Assembly (NCBI GenBank): GCA_030828165.1
Contig: JAURDA010000015.1
Location: 1 to 35,076, forward strand
DNA length: 35,076 bases
Source of the DNA: Candidatus Poseidonia sp.
Lineage (GTDB): Archaea > Thermoplasmatota > Poseidoniia > Poseidoniales > Poseidoniaceae
Direction of reading: 5' to 3'
Part shown: one piece after another, positions 8,193 to 15,675 of the stretch
Position numbering within the stretch: the stretch's first letter is position 1
Layout of the letters: every line of letters begins with the position of its first letter
Notes under the pieces: generated by a model
Databases searched by the model: none
What the model saw: the letters and a program-made list of their open reading frames with translations, nothing else
Told to the model about the DNA's origin: nothing
Program-made: the position numbers and the translations under genes

Positions 8193-9146
8193 ATGCGAGC
8201 CTTGGTCACGGGAGGTGCAGGCTTCATCGGTTCCCACTTGATTGACCGTTTGGTCGCTCGTGGTGACCACGTGGTCGTCTTGGACAACCTCTCAAGCGGA
8301 AATCTGGCCTTCATCCAGGGCCATTTGGATTCGGGGGACGCCGTTCTTGTAAACGGTGATCTCCGTTCGCTCGACGATGTAAAACAAGCCATGGCCATGG
8401 ACATCGACTGCGTGTATCATCTTGCGGCGAACCCTGATATCCGTCTTGGGACCCGGGTAACGGACACCGATTTGAACCAAGGGACCGTGGCGACCTACAA
8501 CGTTGTTGAAGCCATGCGCTTGGCCGGCGTCAAGAAAATTGCCTTCGCCTCCAGTTCGGTGGTTTACGGTGAGAACGCACCCATGCCAACTCCAGAAAAT
8601 CACGGCCCCTGCATGCCCATCTCCCTGTACGGTGCTTCCAAGCAAGCCGGAGAGGGTCTCATCAGCAGCTGGGTCGGCACGTTCGGCCTCCAAGCCTGGA
8701 TCTTCCGTTTTGCAAACGTCGTCGGCGCACGTGGAACTCACGGGGTTATTTTTGACTTCATTCACAAACTGAAAAACGATCCAACGCGCTTGGAAGTGCT
8801 CGGCAACGGTCTCCAAGAGAAATCTTACATGGAGGTCGGCGATTGCGTGGACGCCATTCTTCACGTGATGGCCACGACGGACGAGCCGCTCAACCTCTTC
8901 AACTTGGGCAGTCACGACACCGCGTCGGTTCGGCGAATCGCTGAAATCGTGGTTGAAGTCACCGGTTGCGCTGACGCTCGTATCGAATACACCGGGGGCG
9001 ACCGCGGTTGGGCCGGCGATATCCCGCGTGCCCGTCTCGCCATCGAGCGCATGGTGGATTCCGGGTTCGATGTTCGCATGAACAGCGAAGATGCCATTCG
9101 CCACACGGCAACCTGTTTGCTCGAAGAAATTGGATTGGAGGAATGA
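8193..9146 (+). CDS. NAD-dependent sugar-nucleotide epimerase/dehydratase (extended SDR, GalE-like)
   Basis: A 317-residue extended short-chain dehydrogenase. The Rossmann NAD-binding motif TGGAGFIGSHL begins at residue 6, the cofactor acidic residue is in VVLDNLSSG, and the catalytic Ser and YxxxK lie in ASSSVVYGE and SLYGASK (Y146, K150). The substrate-binding part holds RFANVVGARGTHGVIFDFI. It probably interconverts UDP-hexoses (UDP-glucose 4-epimerase type) for surface glycans; exact substrate cannot be read. The start is the ATG at 8193 directly before the first beta strand; a longer frame from 8106 would run over the TATA box. The thioredoxin-like gene follows 3 bp later. Confidence 0.87.
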   Translation: MRALVTGGAGFIGSHLIDRLVARGDHVVVLDNLSSGNLAFIQGHLDSGDAVLVNGDLRSLDDVKQAMAMDIDCVYHLAANPDIRLGTRVTDTDLNQGTVATYNVVEAMRLAGVKKIAFASSSVVYGENAPMPTPENHGPCMPISLYGASKQAGEGLISSWVGTFGLQAWIFRFANVVGARGTHGVIFDFIHKLKNDPTRLEVLGNGLQEKSYMEVGDCVDAILHVMATTDEPLNLFNLGSHDTASVRRIAEIVVEVTGCADARIEYTGGDRGWAGDIPRARLAIERMVDSGFDVRMNSEDAIRHTATCLLEEIGLEE

Positions 9147-9149
9147 ACG

Positions 9150-9833
9150 ATGAAAAACGATATTGAAGCCGATGTGCGAACGGAAAGTGGAATCAAAATC
9201 ATGGCCTTGTTTTTTGTGGCCATCATGTTCCTCGCCTTCACCACCGATCCCATTGCCACCGGTACAAAGGCCGGTGAACGAGCACCGGATCTGGAGGGTA
9301 TGGCTTACAACGGCAGCGGCTGGACGAAGTTTGAGATGTCGGATTATTTTGAGAACAACTGGACCAAGGGCGATGCCTCGGGCGAATGGATGCTTATCGA
9401 TTTCATGGACACCGATTGCACCTTCTGTTTGCAGGCAGCGGAGAAGGTGGCTCAAAATTCTAACTACTTCATGAAATTTCAAAAAGACTCCGACGGGACC
9501 CCTGCTTGGAAAGGACCAACGGTGAATTTCGTCGCCAGTGCCACTCAACTTGACATTCCAAATCACGAGACCAGTCGCGACGAAATCATTGGTTTCCGTG
9601 ACAAAACCGGCGACGATGAGTGCGGCGGGTCCGCGTGTGCAACCCGAAACGGGGGCGCCCATGCCTTCGTGTACATTGACGACATCGACCAAGACAACAT
9701 GAAAGAATGGAAGGTTCCTGGCACACCTGCCTATTACCTGATTCAACCGGACGGCATCGTCGCATGGAGTTCTTCAGAAAACCCGAACGAAAAGGTAGCG
9801 GACGCCATCATTCGCCTGACCTTGGAGGAATGA
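9150..9833 (+). CDS. Membrane-anchored thioredoxin-fold protein (TlpA/DsbA-like)
   Basis: A 227-residue protein with one N-terminal membrane helix (about 16-33) and an extracytoplasmic thioredoxin fold. The redox motif is C90-T-F-C93 after a strand MLIDFMDTD, and the cis-proline loop is VPGTPAYYL (P192). A second cysteine pair, C157 and C162 (DECGGSAC), lies in an insert between the two. The ATG is preceded by GGAGGA at the end of the epimerase gene. The next gene encodes VKOR, so this is probably the thiol oxidase or isomerase that VKOR recharges, catalysing disulfide formation in exported proteins. Whether it oxidises or isomerises is not visible. Confidence 0.83.
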   Translation: MKNDIEADVRTESGIKIMALFFVAIMFLAFTTDPIATGTKAGERAPDLEGMAYNGSGWTKFEMSDYFENNWTKGDASGEWMLIDFMDTDCTFCLQAAEKVAQNSNYFMKFQKDSDGTPAWKGPTVNFVASATQLDIPNHETSRDEIIGFRDKTGDDECGGSACATRNGGAHAFVYIDDIDQDNMKEWKVPGTPAYYLIQPDGIVAWSSSENPNEKVADAIIRLTLEE

Positions 9834-9835
9834 GC

Positions 9836-10465
9836 ATGAACCAAAATCTCATTTTAATCGGCTACATCGTCCCCGTCGTCGTCGGTCTCGTGCTCATGAC
9901 GCCAGCAGGCACCTCGATTGGAAACATGCTTGTGGGCCGCAATCCGCTCATGATTCACGCAAGGCGTCGTCACATGCTCGGGATGAACCTCGTGGCGTTC
10001 ACCGGGTTTGTTGTCTCGGCCCACACGTTGTGGATCAGCAACAAAATCAGCGAAGGGGGCAACGTTTGCTCCAGCGCAACGGTGTTTTCATGCGACGATG
10101 TTTTGGGCAACGCCGCCTACAACACCGACCCCGTCTTTGGCCTCTCGTGGGGCTTGATTGGGATGGCCGCCTTCGGTGCCTTGTTGTTCATCACCAATTC
10201 TGTCGGGAAAGAGCCGGATTCGCTCTGGGCTGAGCGTTACCTCAAGTACGGCATGTACATGACTGGAGCCGGCCTTGCTGTCATCGCCCTCTTGGTTTCC
10301 TACGAGGTTGAGATGGGGAAAATCTGTCAATTCTGCACCATGGCTCACATTTCGAACGTTGTTGCTTTGTTTGGTTTTTGGAGAGCGGGACAAATGCACG
10401 ACCGCGGCGAATGGAACGACAACACCGAAATAATTTCGAAAGGTGATGGTGAAAACAAGGAGTGA
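9836..10465 (+). CDS. Vitamin K epoxide reductase (VKOR) family disulfide-generating membrane protein
   Basis: A 209-residue integral membrane protein with four to five predicted helices. It has the four VKOR cysteines: loop pair C78 and C86 (VCSSATVFSC) and active pair C164-Q-F-C167 at the start of a membrane helix. In prokaryotes VKOR replaces DsbB, passing electrons from an extracytoplasmic thioredoxin-fold partner to quinone. I chose the ATG at 9836, since GGAGGA then has 6-nt spacing; an ATG at 9830 overlapping the previous stop is possible. It is sandwiched between the thioredoxin-like gene and a His-rich exported protein that overlaps its 3' end region. Confidence 0.88.
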   Translation: MNQNLILIGYIVPVVVGLVLMTPAGTSIGNMLVGRNPLMIHARRRHMLGMNLVAFTGFVVSAHTLWISNKISEGGNVCSSATVFSCDDVLGNAAYNTDPVFGLSWGLIGMAAFGALLFITNSVGKEPDSLWAERYLKYGMYMTGAGLAVIALLVSYEVEMGKICQFCTMAHISNVVALFGFWRAGQMHDRGEWNDNTEIISKGDGENKE

Positions 10466-10470
10466 GCGGG

Positions 10471-10989
10471 ATGAACAAGGAAACGCTGTTTTGGTTGGTT
10501 GTCACGGTCGGCGCTTTGGCTGCCCTCGGTTTTTTACTTGGTGAAAGCGACGGGGAACCCCTGTACAATTCAGCCGATGAACGGCATGCGATCGCCGACG
10601 AATGCATCGGTTCCCACTCAGGAATTGACCGACACGACCATGCTGACCTTCGTATTTCCGTCCTCGGCTCGTTTATTGAGATTCCAGGTGATGTTGGGTT
10701 GAATGACGGAGATTGCACCATGCGTCCTCTTCACACGCATAGCGAGGATGGCCGTATTCACGCTGAATATCACGACAAAACGACCGATCTCCCTCTGGAA
10801 GCCTTCTTCGACACATGGGGGATACACATGGATGAGACGGGTTTTGATGACTACCGCGTGGATGACCAACACGAATTTGTGATGTTTGTCACCGAAAGCG
10901 GTGGCCAACGGACTCAAGTATTCGATTTCGGTGAACACATCATTGAAGACGGACAGTTGATCGAACTGGTTTACCGAGAAATCGCTTGA
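10471..10989 (+). CDS. Exported or membrane-anchored His-rich protein of unknown function
   Basis: A 172-residue protein with one N-terminal hydrophobic helix (6-24) and an extracytoplasmic domain. The domain has a histidine cluster: HDH at 55-57, LHTH ending at 90, and H97 in GRIHAEY, plus cysteines C45 and C82. The block IPGDVGL, CTMRPLHTH, GRIHAEY, FFDTWG resembles a conserved domain I recall from hypothetical bacterial and archaeal exported proteins, but I know no proven function. Metal binding is a reasonable inference. A GTG at 10462 overlapping the VKOR stop is an alternative start; the ATG at 10471 has GGAG at 8-nt spacing. It closes the VKOR operon. Confidence 0.7.
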   Translation: MNKETLFWLVVTVGALAALGFLLGESDGEPLYNSADERHAIADECIGSHSGIDRHDHADLRISVLGSFIEIPGDVGLNDGDCTMRPLHTHSEDGRIHAEYHDKTTDLPLEAFFDTWGIHMDETGFDDYRVDDQHEFVMFVTESGGQRTQVFDFGEHIIEDGQLIELVYREIA

Positions 10990-11259
10990 TCAGGGTGTGA
11001 AGTGACCAGCAAACAGCGCTGCGTTCGGCTCCTTTTCGATTTCTTCCATTCGAATCACCGTCACCTCAATTTCCGTAGCATCCTGATAGGTCGTTCGTAA
11101 TTCCCGCATGAGTTTCCGTTGGACGGCCTCCATGTCGTTGCCCACCAACACCGAGAGGTGATGGGTGGTGTTTGAACCAACTTTAGCGGTGTATTCAACC
11201 ACCCATTCCTTCGAGGGTGCAGTGTCTTCCCAAGCGACGTCCTCCCATGTGTTTGTCAT
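10990..11259 (-). CDS. Small hypothetical protein
   Basis: An 89-residue acidic soluble protein with no recognisable family. It has alternating beta-strand-like and helical segments (KEWVVEYTAKVG, HHLSVLVGNDMEAVQRKLMRELRTTY, TEIEVTVIRMEEI), suggesting a small alpha/beta fold. The ATG at 11259 has no Shine-Dalgarno site, but a TATA-like TTGATAAA at 11281-11288 is centred about 25 bp upstream, in line with other probable leaderless genes here. Its stop directly abuts the stop of the His-rich gene. Confidence 0.55.
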   Translation of the reverse strand: MTNTWEDVAWEDTAPSKEWVVEYTAKVGSNTTHHLSVLVGNDMEAVQRKLMRELRTTYQDATEIEVTVIRMEEIEKEPNAALFAGHFTP

Positions 11260-11376
11260 GGTAATACATTGGCTTGGCCGTTTATCAAGCCTTTGTCTTC
11301 CCGTGAGGTGTTTTTCCGGAAATCGGGGGAAATGTACGTTTTCCTATCGCTCATGTGAACTGTTGAGGCCAGAAAG

Positions 11377-12327
11377 TTACTTTTTTGGAAGGATGGCCGC
11401 TAAAGCGAGCAAGACAACCGCACCGATCAACACCGTGGAAAGACCGCCTTGGTCGCTAACAACGGCGCGGTCTCGGTAAGCGAGTTCAACGACACCCAAC
11501 GATTCGGTGCTGGAACCGTTCTCCAATGCGGAGGTGGTGTATTCGTGAACGAGGACGATGCTCCAGGTTTCGGTTTGAGGAAAGGTTACGGCGAAATCGT
11601 CCACGCATCCCGTCATCAGCGAGGCGTTGATCGGGCCGTGAAGTTCGGTGATGGTGTTGGTGTTGAGGTCGCATGACGCAGCACCGACGACGACCCGGTC
11701 GCGGGTTTCCTCCCCGGGATTTGCAAAACCTTCGGGCATGATTTTCCCGTGCTCGAGGACCAAGAAGGTGAGTTGGGTGTTGTTCTGAACAACGGGCGCC
11801 GCATGAAGGACCTCAACGCGAAGCCCGTCGTTGGTTTGGACTACTTGAAACTCCAGTTCGGAGACGGATTGGCGTTGCACTTCGGCGTCAAGAATATCCC
11901 GCTGCACGTCCCGCCATGCATCGTAACCAATGCGGAGCGGGCCATCCTCCACGACGAACGTCGGTGTTGAGGCGAGCGCGTCGCCGTAGGTGAGTTTCAA
12001 GCGTTCAATCCGATGTTGTGCAGCAGGTGGTTGGAAGGCATCTTCGCCGTCAGAGGGGTGAAGAGCAACCAAGGCGATTCGTGAACCGTGACTGTCGGCG
12101 ACTTGGACGAGTTCGGGATCGATTTCGGCGCACGATGGGCACCATGTTGCCGTCAATTCTTGGACGAGAACGGTTCGTCCCCCAACGTCGCTCGACACGG
12201 GTGCCTCAAGGGGCGTGTTGGTGTTGACCACGACCCCTTGGATGGGCATGCAAACGACGAGGGTCAAGAAAACGGCCCATCTCAGGGTGCGTCTCCTCCG
12301 AGGAACGGTACCCAGACTCGTGGCCAC
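11377..12327 (-). CDS. Secreted thioredoxin-domain protein with C-terminal membrane anchor
   Basis: A 316-residue protein starting at GTG. A signal peptide-like start (RRRRTLRWAVFLTLVVCMPIQG) is followed by a thioredoxin domain with the redox motif C63-P-S-C66 in TATWCPSCAEIDPE and a cis-proline segment ASTPTFVV. A beta-rich domain of about 150 residues follows, with two further cysteines (AASCDLN and TGCVDDF), and a final hydrophobic helix before the terminal PKK. It should therefore sit outside the membrane, anchored at its C-terminus. Together with the nearby VKOR operon it suggests a second extracytoplasmic thiol-disulfide protein. TlpA-like redox activity is inferred from the motif only. 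Confidence 0.8.
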   Translation of the reverse strand: MATSLGTVPRRRRTLRWAVFLTLVVCMPIQGVVVNTNTPLEAPVSSDVGGRTVLVQELTATWCPSCAEIDPELVQVADSHGSRIALVALHPSDGEDAFQPPAAQHRIERLKLTYGDALASTPTFVVEDGPLRIGYDAWRDVQRDILDAEVQRQSVSELEFQVVQTNDGLRVEVLHAAPVVQNNTQLTFLVLEHGKIMPEGFANPGEETRDRVVVGAASCDLNTNTITELHGPINASLMTGCVDDFAVTFPQTETWSIVLVHEYTTSALENGSSTESLGVVELAYRDRAVVSDQGGLSTVLIGAVVLLALAAILPKK

Positions 12328-12429
12328 GGTTTGGCGACATCGTTCGTCCCCTTGATTGCTTGCTTTTGCCGCCTATCAGGAAAAGGGTTGATGAGGGCGA
12401 GGTCGGCAGGTGACGATGGGGACCTTGAC

Positions 12430-13185
12430 ATGGCTGACCACTGGGTGGAGAATCACAAGCGTGATTCTTGGCGCCGTCAAGCCAAGGCAAGCGGGTATCG
12501 TGCGCGTTCTGCGTTCAAGTTGCTTCAGATACAGGAGCGTTTCAACCTCGTCCGCTCAGGCGACTTTGTGTTGGACGTGGGTTGTCATCCCGGGGGGTGG
12601 GCTCAAGTCGCCGTGGAGTTGGTTGGTGAGAAGGGTCGCGTGATCGGTGTTGACTTGCAATCATGTGCACCGGTTGAAGGTGCGGTGTTGCTTACCGGAG
12701 ACATCACCGACCCCATGACGCAAGAGAGAATCCTCGCCGAGTTGGAGGGTGAGTTGTTGAACGTCATCGTTTCCGATATCTCACCGGACATTACGGGAAA
12801 ATGGGACATGGACCAATCGGTAGCCTTGACGCTGGTTGCCGATGTCATGGATTTTTCACTCCCGCTGCTTCGAAAAGGCGGTGGGTTCACCACCAAACTG
12901 TTCCAAGGCGTTGGAGTGGAAGAGCTCATCCGTGCCGTGCAACCTCATTTTTCGAGCGTTCGCCGTTTTTCTCCCGATGCATCGAGAAATTCATCCTCGG
13001 AGGTGTATTTGGTTTGCAAGCACCACACGCCATGGAAAGCGCCGAAAGCGAGCATCCGAGCCCGGTTTGAAACCGAACTCGACGTCCTTCTTGGAGGGGG
13101 CGAAATCGCAGAAGACCCCGAGCCGACCGCTTCGTCGTTTAAAGTCCGCAAAAAGAAAACGAAGGACGACCTTGAAGAGGATTGA
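12430..13185 (+). CDS. rlmE: FtsJ/RlmE-type rRNA 2'-O-methyltransferase
   Basis: A 251-residue SAM-dependent methyltransferase with the complete K-D-K-E catalytic tetrad: K30 (RSAFKL), D116 (VSDISP), K156 (TTKLFQG) and E191 (SSEVYLV). The SAM-binding motif is VLDVGCHPGGWAQ (48-60). The family methylates the ribose of a uridine in the 23S rRNA A-loop. Residues beyond about 205 form a charged, Lys-rich tail that may bind rRNA. I chose the ATG at 12430, which places RDSWRRQAK close to the N-terminus as in homologues; the ATG at 12391 would add 13 residues. The OB-fold gene follows 17 bp after its stop. Confidence 0.9.
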   Translation: MADHWVENHKRDSWRRQAKASGYRARSAFKLLQIQERFNLVRSGDFVLDVGCHPGGWAQVAVELVGEKGRVIGVDLQSCAPVEGAVLLTGDITDPMTQERILAELEGELLNVIVSDISPDITGKWDMDQSVALTLVADVMDFSLPLLRKGGGFTTKLFQGVGVEELIRAVQPHFSSVRRFSPDASRNSSSEVYLVCKHHTPWKAPKASIRARFETELDVLLGGGEIAEDPEPTASSFKVRKKKTKDDLEED

Positions 13186-13202
13186 GGTCAAGTTGGCGGG
13201 TC

Positions 13203-13544
13203 ATGGAACCCAAACACGGCCTCACTTGGCCCACCCCTGCCAACCGCATTGCAAACTTGAAACCAAATGCACCCGTGAAAGACCTTGAATTGGTGGTGCT
13301 TCGCGTTTATCCAAAGCGGCTCATCGTCTCTACACGATACACCGGTTACGTCGCCGCTGCGTGCGGCCGTGACGAAACAGGGTTGGTCGGCCTTGTTCTG
13401 TGGGGCGACCAGATCGAGTCGGTTGTCATCGGTGATGTCGTTCGTCTCAATACGGGATGGTGCCGTTCCCGGGACGGTGCGTTGGTCGTGAGCACGGGGA
13501 AACACGGACGTCTCACCGTCGTGAGCCGATTTGACGCTGAATGA
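13203..13544 (+). CDS. Single-stranded nucleic-acid-binding OB-fold protein (SOSS-B/RPA-like)
   Basis: A 113-residue protein whose core matches a single OB fold of the RPA/SOSS-B type: IANLKPNAPVKDLELVVLRV, then GRDETGLVGLVLWGDQIESVVIGDVVRL, then a final strand with DGALVVSTGKHGRL. The element DETG.V.LVLW followed by GD..RL is the signature of archaeal ssDNA-binding OB folds. It could bind ssDNA in repair or replication, or RNA given its translation-related neighbours. The ATG at 13203 was chosen; a TTG at 13182 would overlap the ftsJ stop. Confidence 0.72.
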   Translation: MEPKHGLTWPTPANRIANLKPNAPVKDLELVVLRVYPKRLIVSTRYTGYVAAACGRDETGLVGLVLWGDQIESVVIGDVVRLNTGWCRSRDGALVVSTGKHGRLTVVSRFDAE

Positions 13545-13565
13545 ACCGATTCCGGCTCACGCAAC

Positions 13566-13572
13566 CATAAAG
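13566..13572 (+). promoter_or_regulatory. Probable TATA box of the zinc ribbon - aEF1B operon
   Basis: CATAAAG centred about 43 bp before the ATG at 13612. Transcription would start near 13594, giving a leader of about 18 nt that contains GAGG at 13601-13604. Confidence 0.45.
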
Positions 13573-13611
13573 AAGGGGAGGTCGTGGGCAGATTCGTTAC
13601 GAGGCATCCCC

Positions 13612-13779
13612 ATGAGTGAACGAGCACACCATTGCACATCGTCAGGCGTCCCCCTTGCCCAAGAGGGCTCAACCACGTTCCCTTGCCCGGGTTGTTTCAA
13701 ACCGATCGGTCGAAGTCCACGAGTTCGCAACCAAGGCGTCCTCTACAAGTGCCCCGAATGCGGGTTCGTTGGTCCCTGA
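13612..13779 (+). CDS. Small archaeal zinc-ribbon protein (HVO_2753-like)
   Basis: A 55-residue protein with CPGC and CPEC zinc knuckles and the C-terminal signature YKCPECGFVGP, typical of a small archaeal protein encoded beside aEF1B. The start is the ATG at 13612 with GAGG 7 nt upstream. In haloarchaeal relatives, as I remember them, four CxxC-type knuckles occur; here the first has become CTSS and the third is missing (IGRSPRVR), leaving four knuckle cysteines plus C8. It probably binds one zinc and perhaps RNA. aEF1B follows 10 bp downstream in a conserved arrangement. Confidence 0.78.
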   Translation: MSERAHHCTSSGVPLAQEGSTTFPCPGCFKPIGRSPRVRNQGVLYKCPECGFVGP

Positions 13780-13789
13780 GGTGATTTGA

Positions 13790-14062
13790 ATGGGTATGGT
13801 GGTTATGACGTACAAGGTGAATCCGAACTCTGAACTCCAGGATGTCGATACCGACGCCATCGCCGAGCAAATCGCTGCTCTGCGAAACGACGATTACGAC
13901 ATTCAGGCGGTTGAAACCAAACCGCTGGCGTTTGGATTGAAATTTGTTCAGGTTCACGTCAAAATGAACGACGGTGAGGGACTCGCTGACGCTTTTGAGG
14001 GCATGATGGCCGACATCCACGGTGTCGGTGAAATCGAGGTCCTCTCCATGGGCCTGCTCTGA
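13790..14062 (+). CDS. Elongation factor 1-beta (aEF1B), nucleotide exchange factor
   Basis: A 90-residue protein equal in length to the archaeal aEF1B family and to the catalytic GEF domain of eukaryotic eEF1B. It shows the alpha/beta pattern MTYKVNPNSELQDVDTD, the core PLAFGLKFVQVHVKMNDGEG and the C-terminal DIHGVGEIEVLSMGLL. It promotes GDP release from aEF1A so that aminoacyl-tRNA delivery can continue. The ATG at 13790 has GAGGTGA immediately upstream. It lies just downstream of the zinc-ribbon gene, probably in one transcript. Downstream is the only convergent gap of any size in this window. Confidence 0.9.
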   Translation: MGMVVMTYKVNPNSELQDVDTDAIAEQIAALRNDDYDIQAVETKPLAFGLKFVQVHVKMNDGEGLADAFEGMMADIHGVGEIEVLSMGLL

Positions 14063-14267
14063 GGCGAGATCAAAGCCATTCGTGCGCAAGGGTGAACCCT
14101 GCGCGTCGGCTTTACCCGACGTGAAAAGCCGAAACTTGACGAAGTTGAAGCGGGTCTGGCTTGATTTTCTTCCCCCAACGGTCGGTGTTGCTTGAGCAAG
14201 GAAGCAATCAATGAGCTTCGTTTCCACCCATCCGGCTTGTCCGTGCGGTGTTCGGCAGGTAGAGCGG
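14063..14267. other. 205-bp convergent intergenic region rich in hairpins
   Basis: No convincing gene was found between the aEF1B and TruD stop codons. Short perfect or near-perfect inverted repeats occur at 14084-14104 (GCGCAAGGG with CCCTGCGC, one bulge), 14104-14121 (CGTCGG with CCGACG), 14133-14146 (AACTT with AAGTT) and 14188-14207 (TTGCTT with AAGCAA). A T-rich run TTGATTTTCTT at 14161-14171 could terminate plus-strand transcription of aEF1B. A small RNA or a structured 3' UTR is possible but unproven. Confidence 0.4.
14161..14171 (+). terminator. Possible T-rich terminator after aEF1B
   Basis: TTGATTTTCTT follows three small hairpins about 100 bp downstream of the aEF1B stop. Archaeal terminators are typically short T-rich runs. 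The call is weak. Confidence 0.3.
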
Positions 14268-15662
14268 TCACATCTTGGACAGCGGGCCTTGAATGAACTC
14301 TCGCAGGAGGACGGTGGCGTAACTTCCAGAGCCCAAAGTGAAACGGAACCGCAGGCAGGCGCCATCCGGATGCCAGCGATCGCCTTCTTGAGGACCGCTT
14401 TCCCAACGCTTTCCCATGGTTTGAGCATCCGCCAGGGGCACGGTATCCACGGAAAACTCGTTGAATTGAGCCACCAATCCGCGTCGAGTGCCCTTTGTGG
14501 AAAGGCGAGGAATCGCCTCAACTTCCCACGTCGTATCTGCGAGTCCCTCTGCTTCGATGGTGGCTTGCTCAAGTTCACCCGGTTTGCCTTTGGAGGTGGT
14601 GATGTCGCTTCCGGGCAACGGGCCGGTTGTCATCAAACGCCCGAGCTCACAGTTTCTTGAGATACGAGAAAGGGTTCGTTGTTCGGCCACGATGCACGAA
14701 TTGACATCGAGTTGGCCTTTTTCATCAACCCTGCCAACGATGTCGCCTTCCACCGGGGTCGCCAAGGGAAGGCCTGCCTCGATCCTGCGCTGGAGGGATT
14801 TGTTGAACACGATGGATTGCAAGGCGTGGACCGTCATCAACTGAAGGTTGTTGGGCAATTGCCGGAACGCACCGGTATGGTCATCGGGGTGAGCGAGCAG
14901 GTGTTCGATCATCCTCCGTTCAAAACCCATCCAGCGAGGCATGGTCTCCACCAAGCCTTCGCTGATGCCGTTCTCTCGGATGGAGCGACGTATGCTTGCT
15001 GCCTCGTCTTCTTCGTTTTCACCCTCCATGCTCAGGTAGGTCATGACCGCAGCTTCAAAGTCTCCACGTACCACCTCTCTTCCAACATAGGGTGTGACCG
15101 GGCGTCCTGAACCGAAGCGTTGTGGCCCAATCCAGTTGGGGAATCGGTTCGCACCGAGCGACGATTCCATGGCCGCCGTGATTCGCTCGACTTCACTCAG
15201 TGCTTCTGAATCCGAAAGCGGCCGTCCTGCTTGGTCGCAACACCCCCGAACAACCACGGTAAACCGATTGCCCCGGTGGTTCCCGAATCCTATTTTTTGG
15301 TGCGTGCGCCCAAGAACTTCGATTTCGACATCAGGAAGTTCAACATCGGCGACTTTGTTCATGGGTGCGTCGATGACAAAGAGTTGTGACGTGACCGCTC
15401 GCTTGTCTTTGGTTCCTGCGAAAAAAATACGGTTGCGAGGAATACGGAGTTTTGCGGCGAGTTGGTTGCAAAACCGGTTCGTTTCCCAGTTGGTGAGCGT
15501 GATTTTGGCTACCGTGAAGCGCCCTCGGTTATCGAGATGGACTGGCGTGGCGATTTCTTCAACCCGGAAATCGGTGACTCTGGCCTTGATGATGCCTCCC
15601 ACGCCTGATGATTGGGTAGCGTAGCCGACCAAGCCGATGGCTTCGGCCAATGGGTCGGGCAT
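14268..15662 (-). CDS. truD: tRNA pseudouridine synthase TruD
   Basis: A 464-residue TruD-family enzyme, which isomerises uridine 13 of certain tRNAs. The catalytic motif FAGTKDKRAVTSQ carries the catalytic aspartate D86. Other family elements are DFRVEEI near residue 31, the GFGNHRGNRFTVVVRG segment, the NWIGPQRFG motif and the C-terminal GSYATVLLREF. A TRUD insertion domain occupies the middle. It follows rpoL by 13 bp on the same strand, so the two are probably cotranscribed. Confidence 0.92.
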   Translation of the reverse strand: MPDPLAEAIGLVGYATQSSGVGGIIKARVTDFRVEEIATPVHLDNRGRFTVAKITLTNWETNRFCNQLAAKLRIPRNRIFFAGTKDKRAVTSQLFVIDAPMNKVADVELPDVEIEVLGRTHQKIGFGNHRGNRFTVVVRGCCDQAGRPLSDSEALSEVERITAAMESSLGANRFPNWIGPQRFGSGRPVTPYVGREVVRGDFEAAVMTYLSMEGENEEDEAASIRRSIRENGISEGLVETMPRWMGFERRMIEHLLAHPDDHTGAFRQLPNNLQLMTVHALQSIVFNKSLQRRIEAGLPLATPVEGDIVGRVDEKGQLDVNSCIVAEQRTLSRISRNCELGRLMTTGPLPGSDITTSKGKPGELEQATIEAEGLADTTWEVEAIPRLSTKGTRRGLVAQFNEFSVDTVPLADAQTMGKRWESGPQEGDRWHPDGACLRFRFTLGSGSYATVLLREFIQGPLSKM

Positions 15663-15675
15663 GGTATCGACCTGT

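Noticed and set aside
8292-9746. 484-codon antisense frame over the epimerase and thioredoxin genes
   Set aside because: Both sense genes are certain by motif; the antisense translation shows no family and crosses two genes.
12088-12429. N-terminal extension of the FtsJ frame
   Set aside because: It lies antisense to the secreted thioredoxin gene, and FtsJ homology begins only after 12430.
14248-14285. tRNA-like D-arm string (GGTAGAGCGGT)
   Set aside because: No matching acceptor stem, anticodon stem or T-arm consensus follows, and it runs into the truD 3' end.
13697-14578. 293-codon antisense frame across aEF1B and the hairpin region
   Set aside because: It overlaps aEF1B and truD in other frames and has no recognisable domain or start signal.
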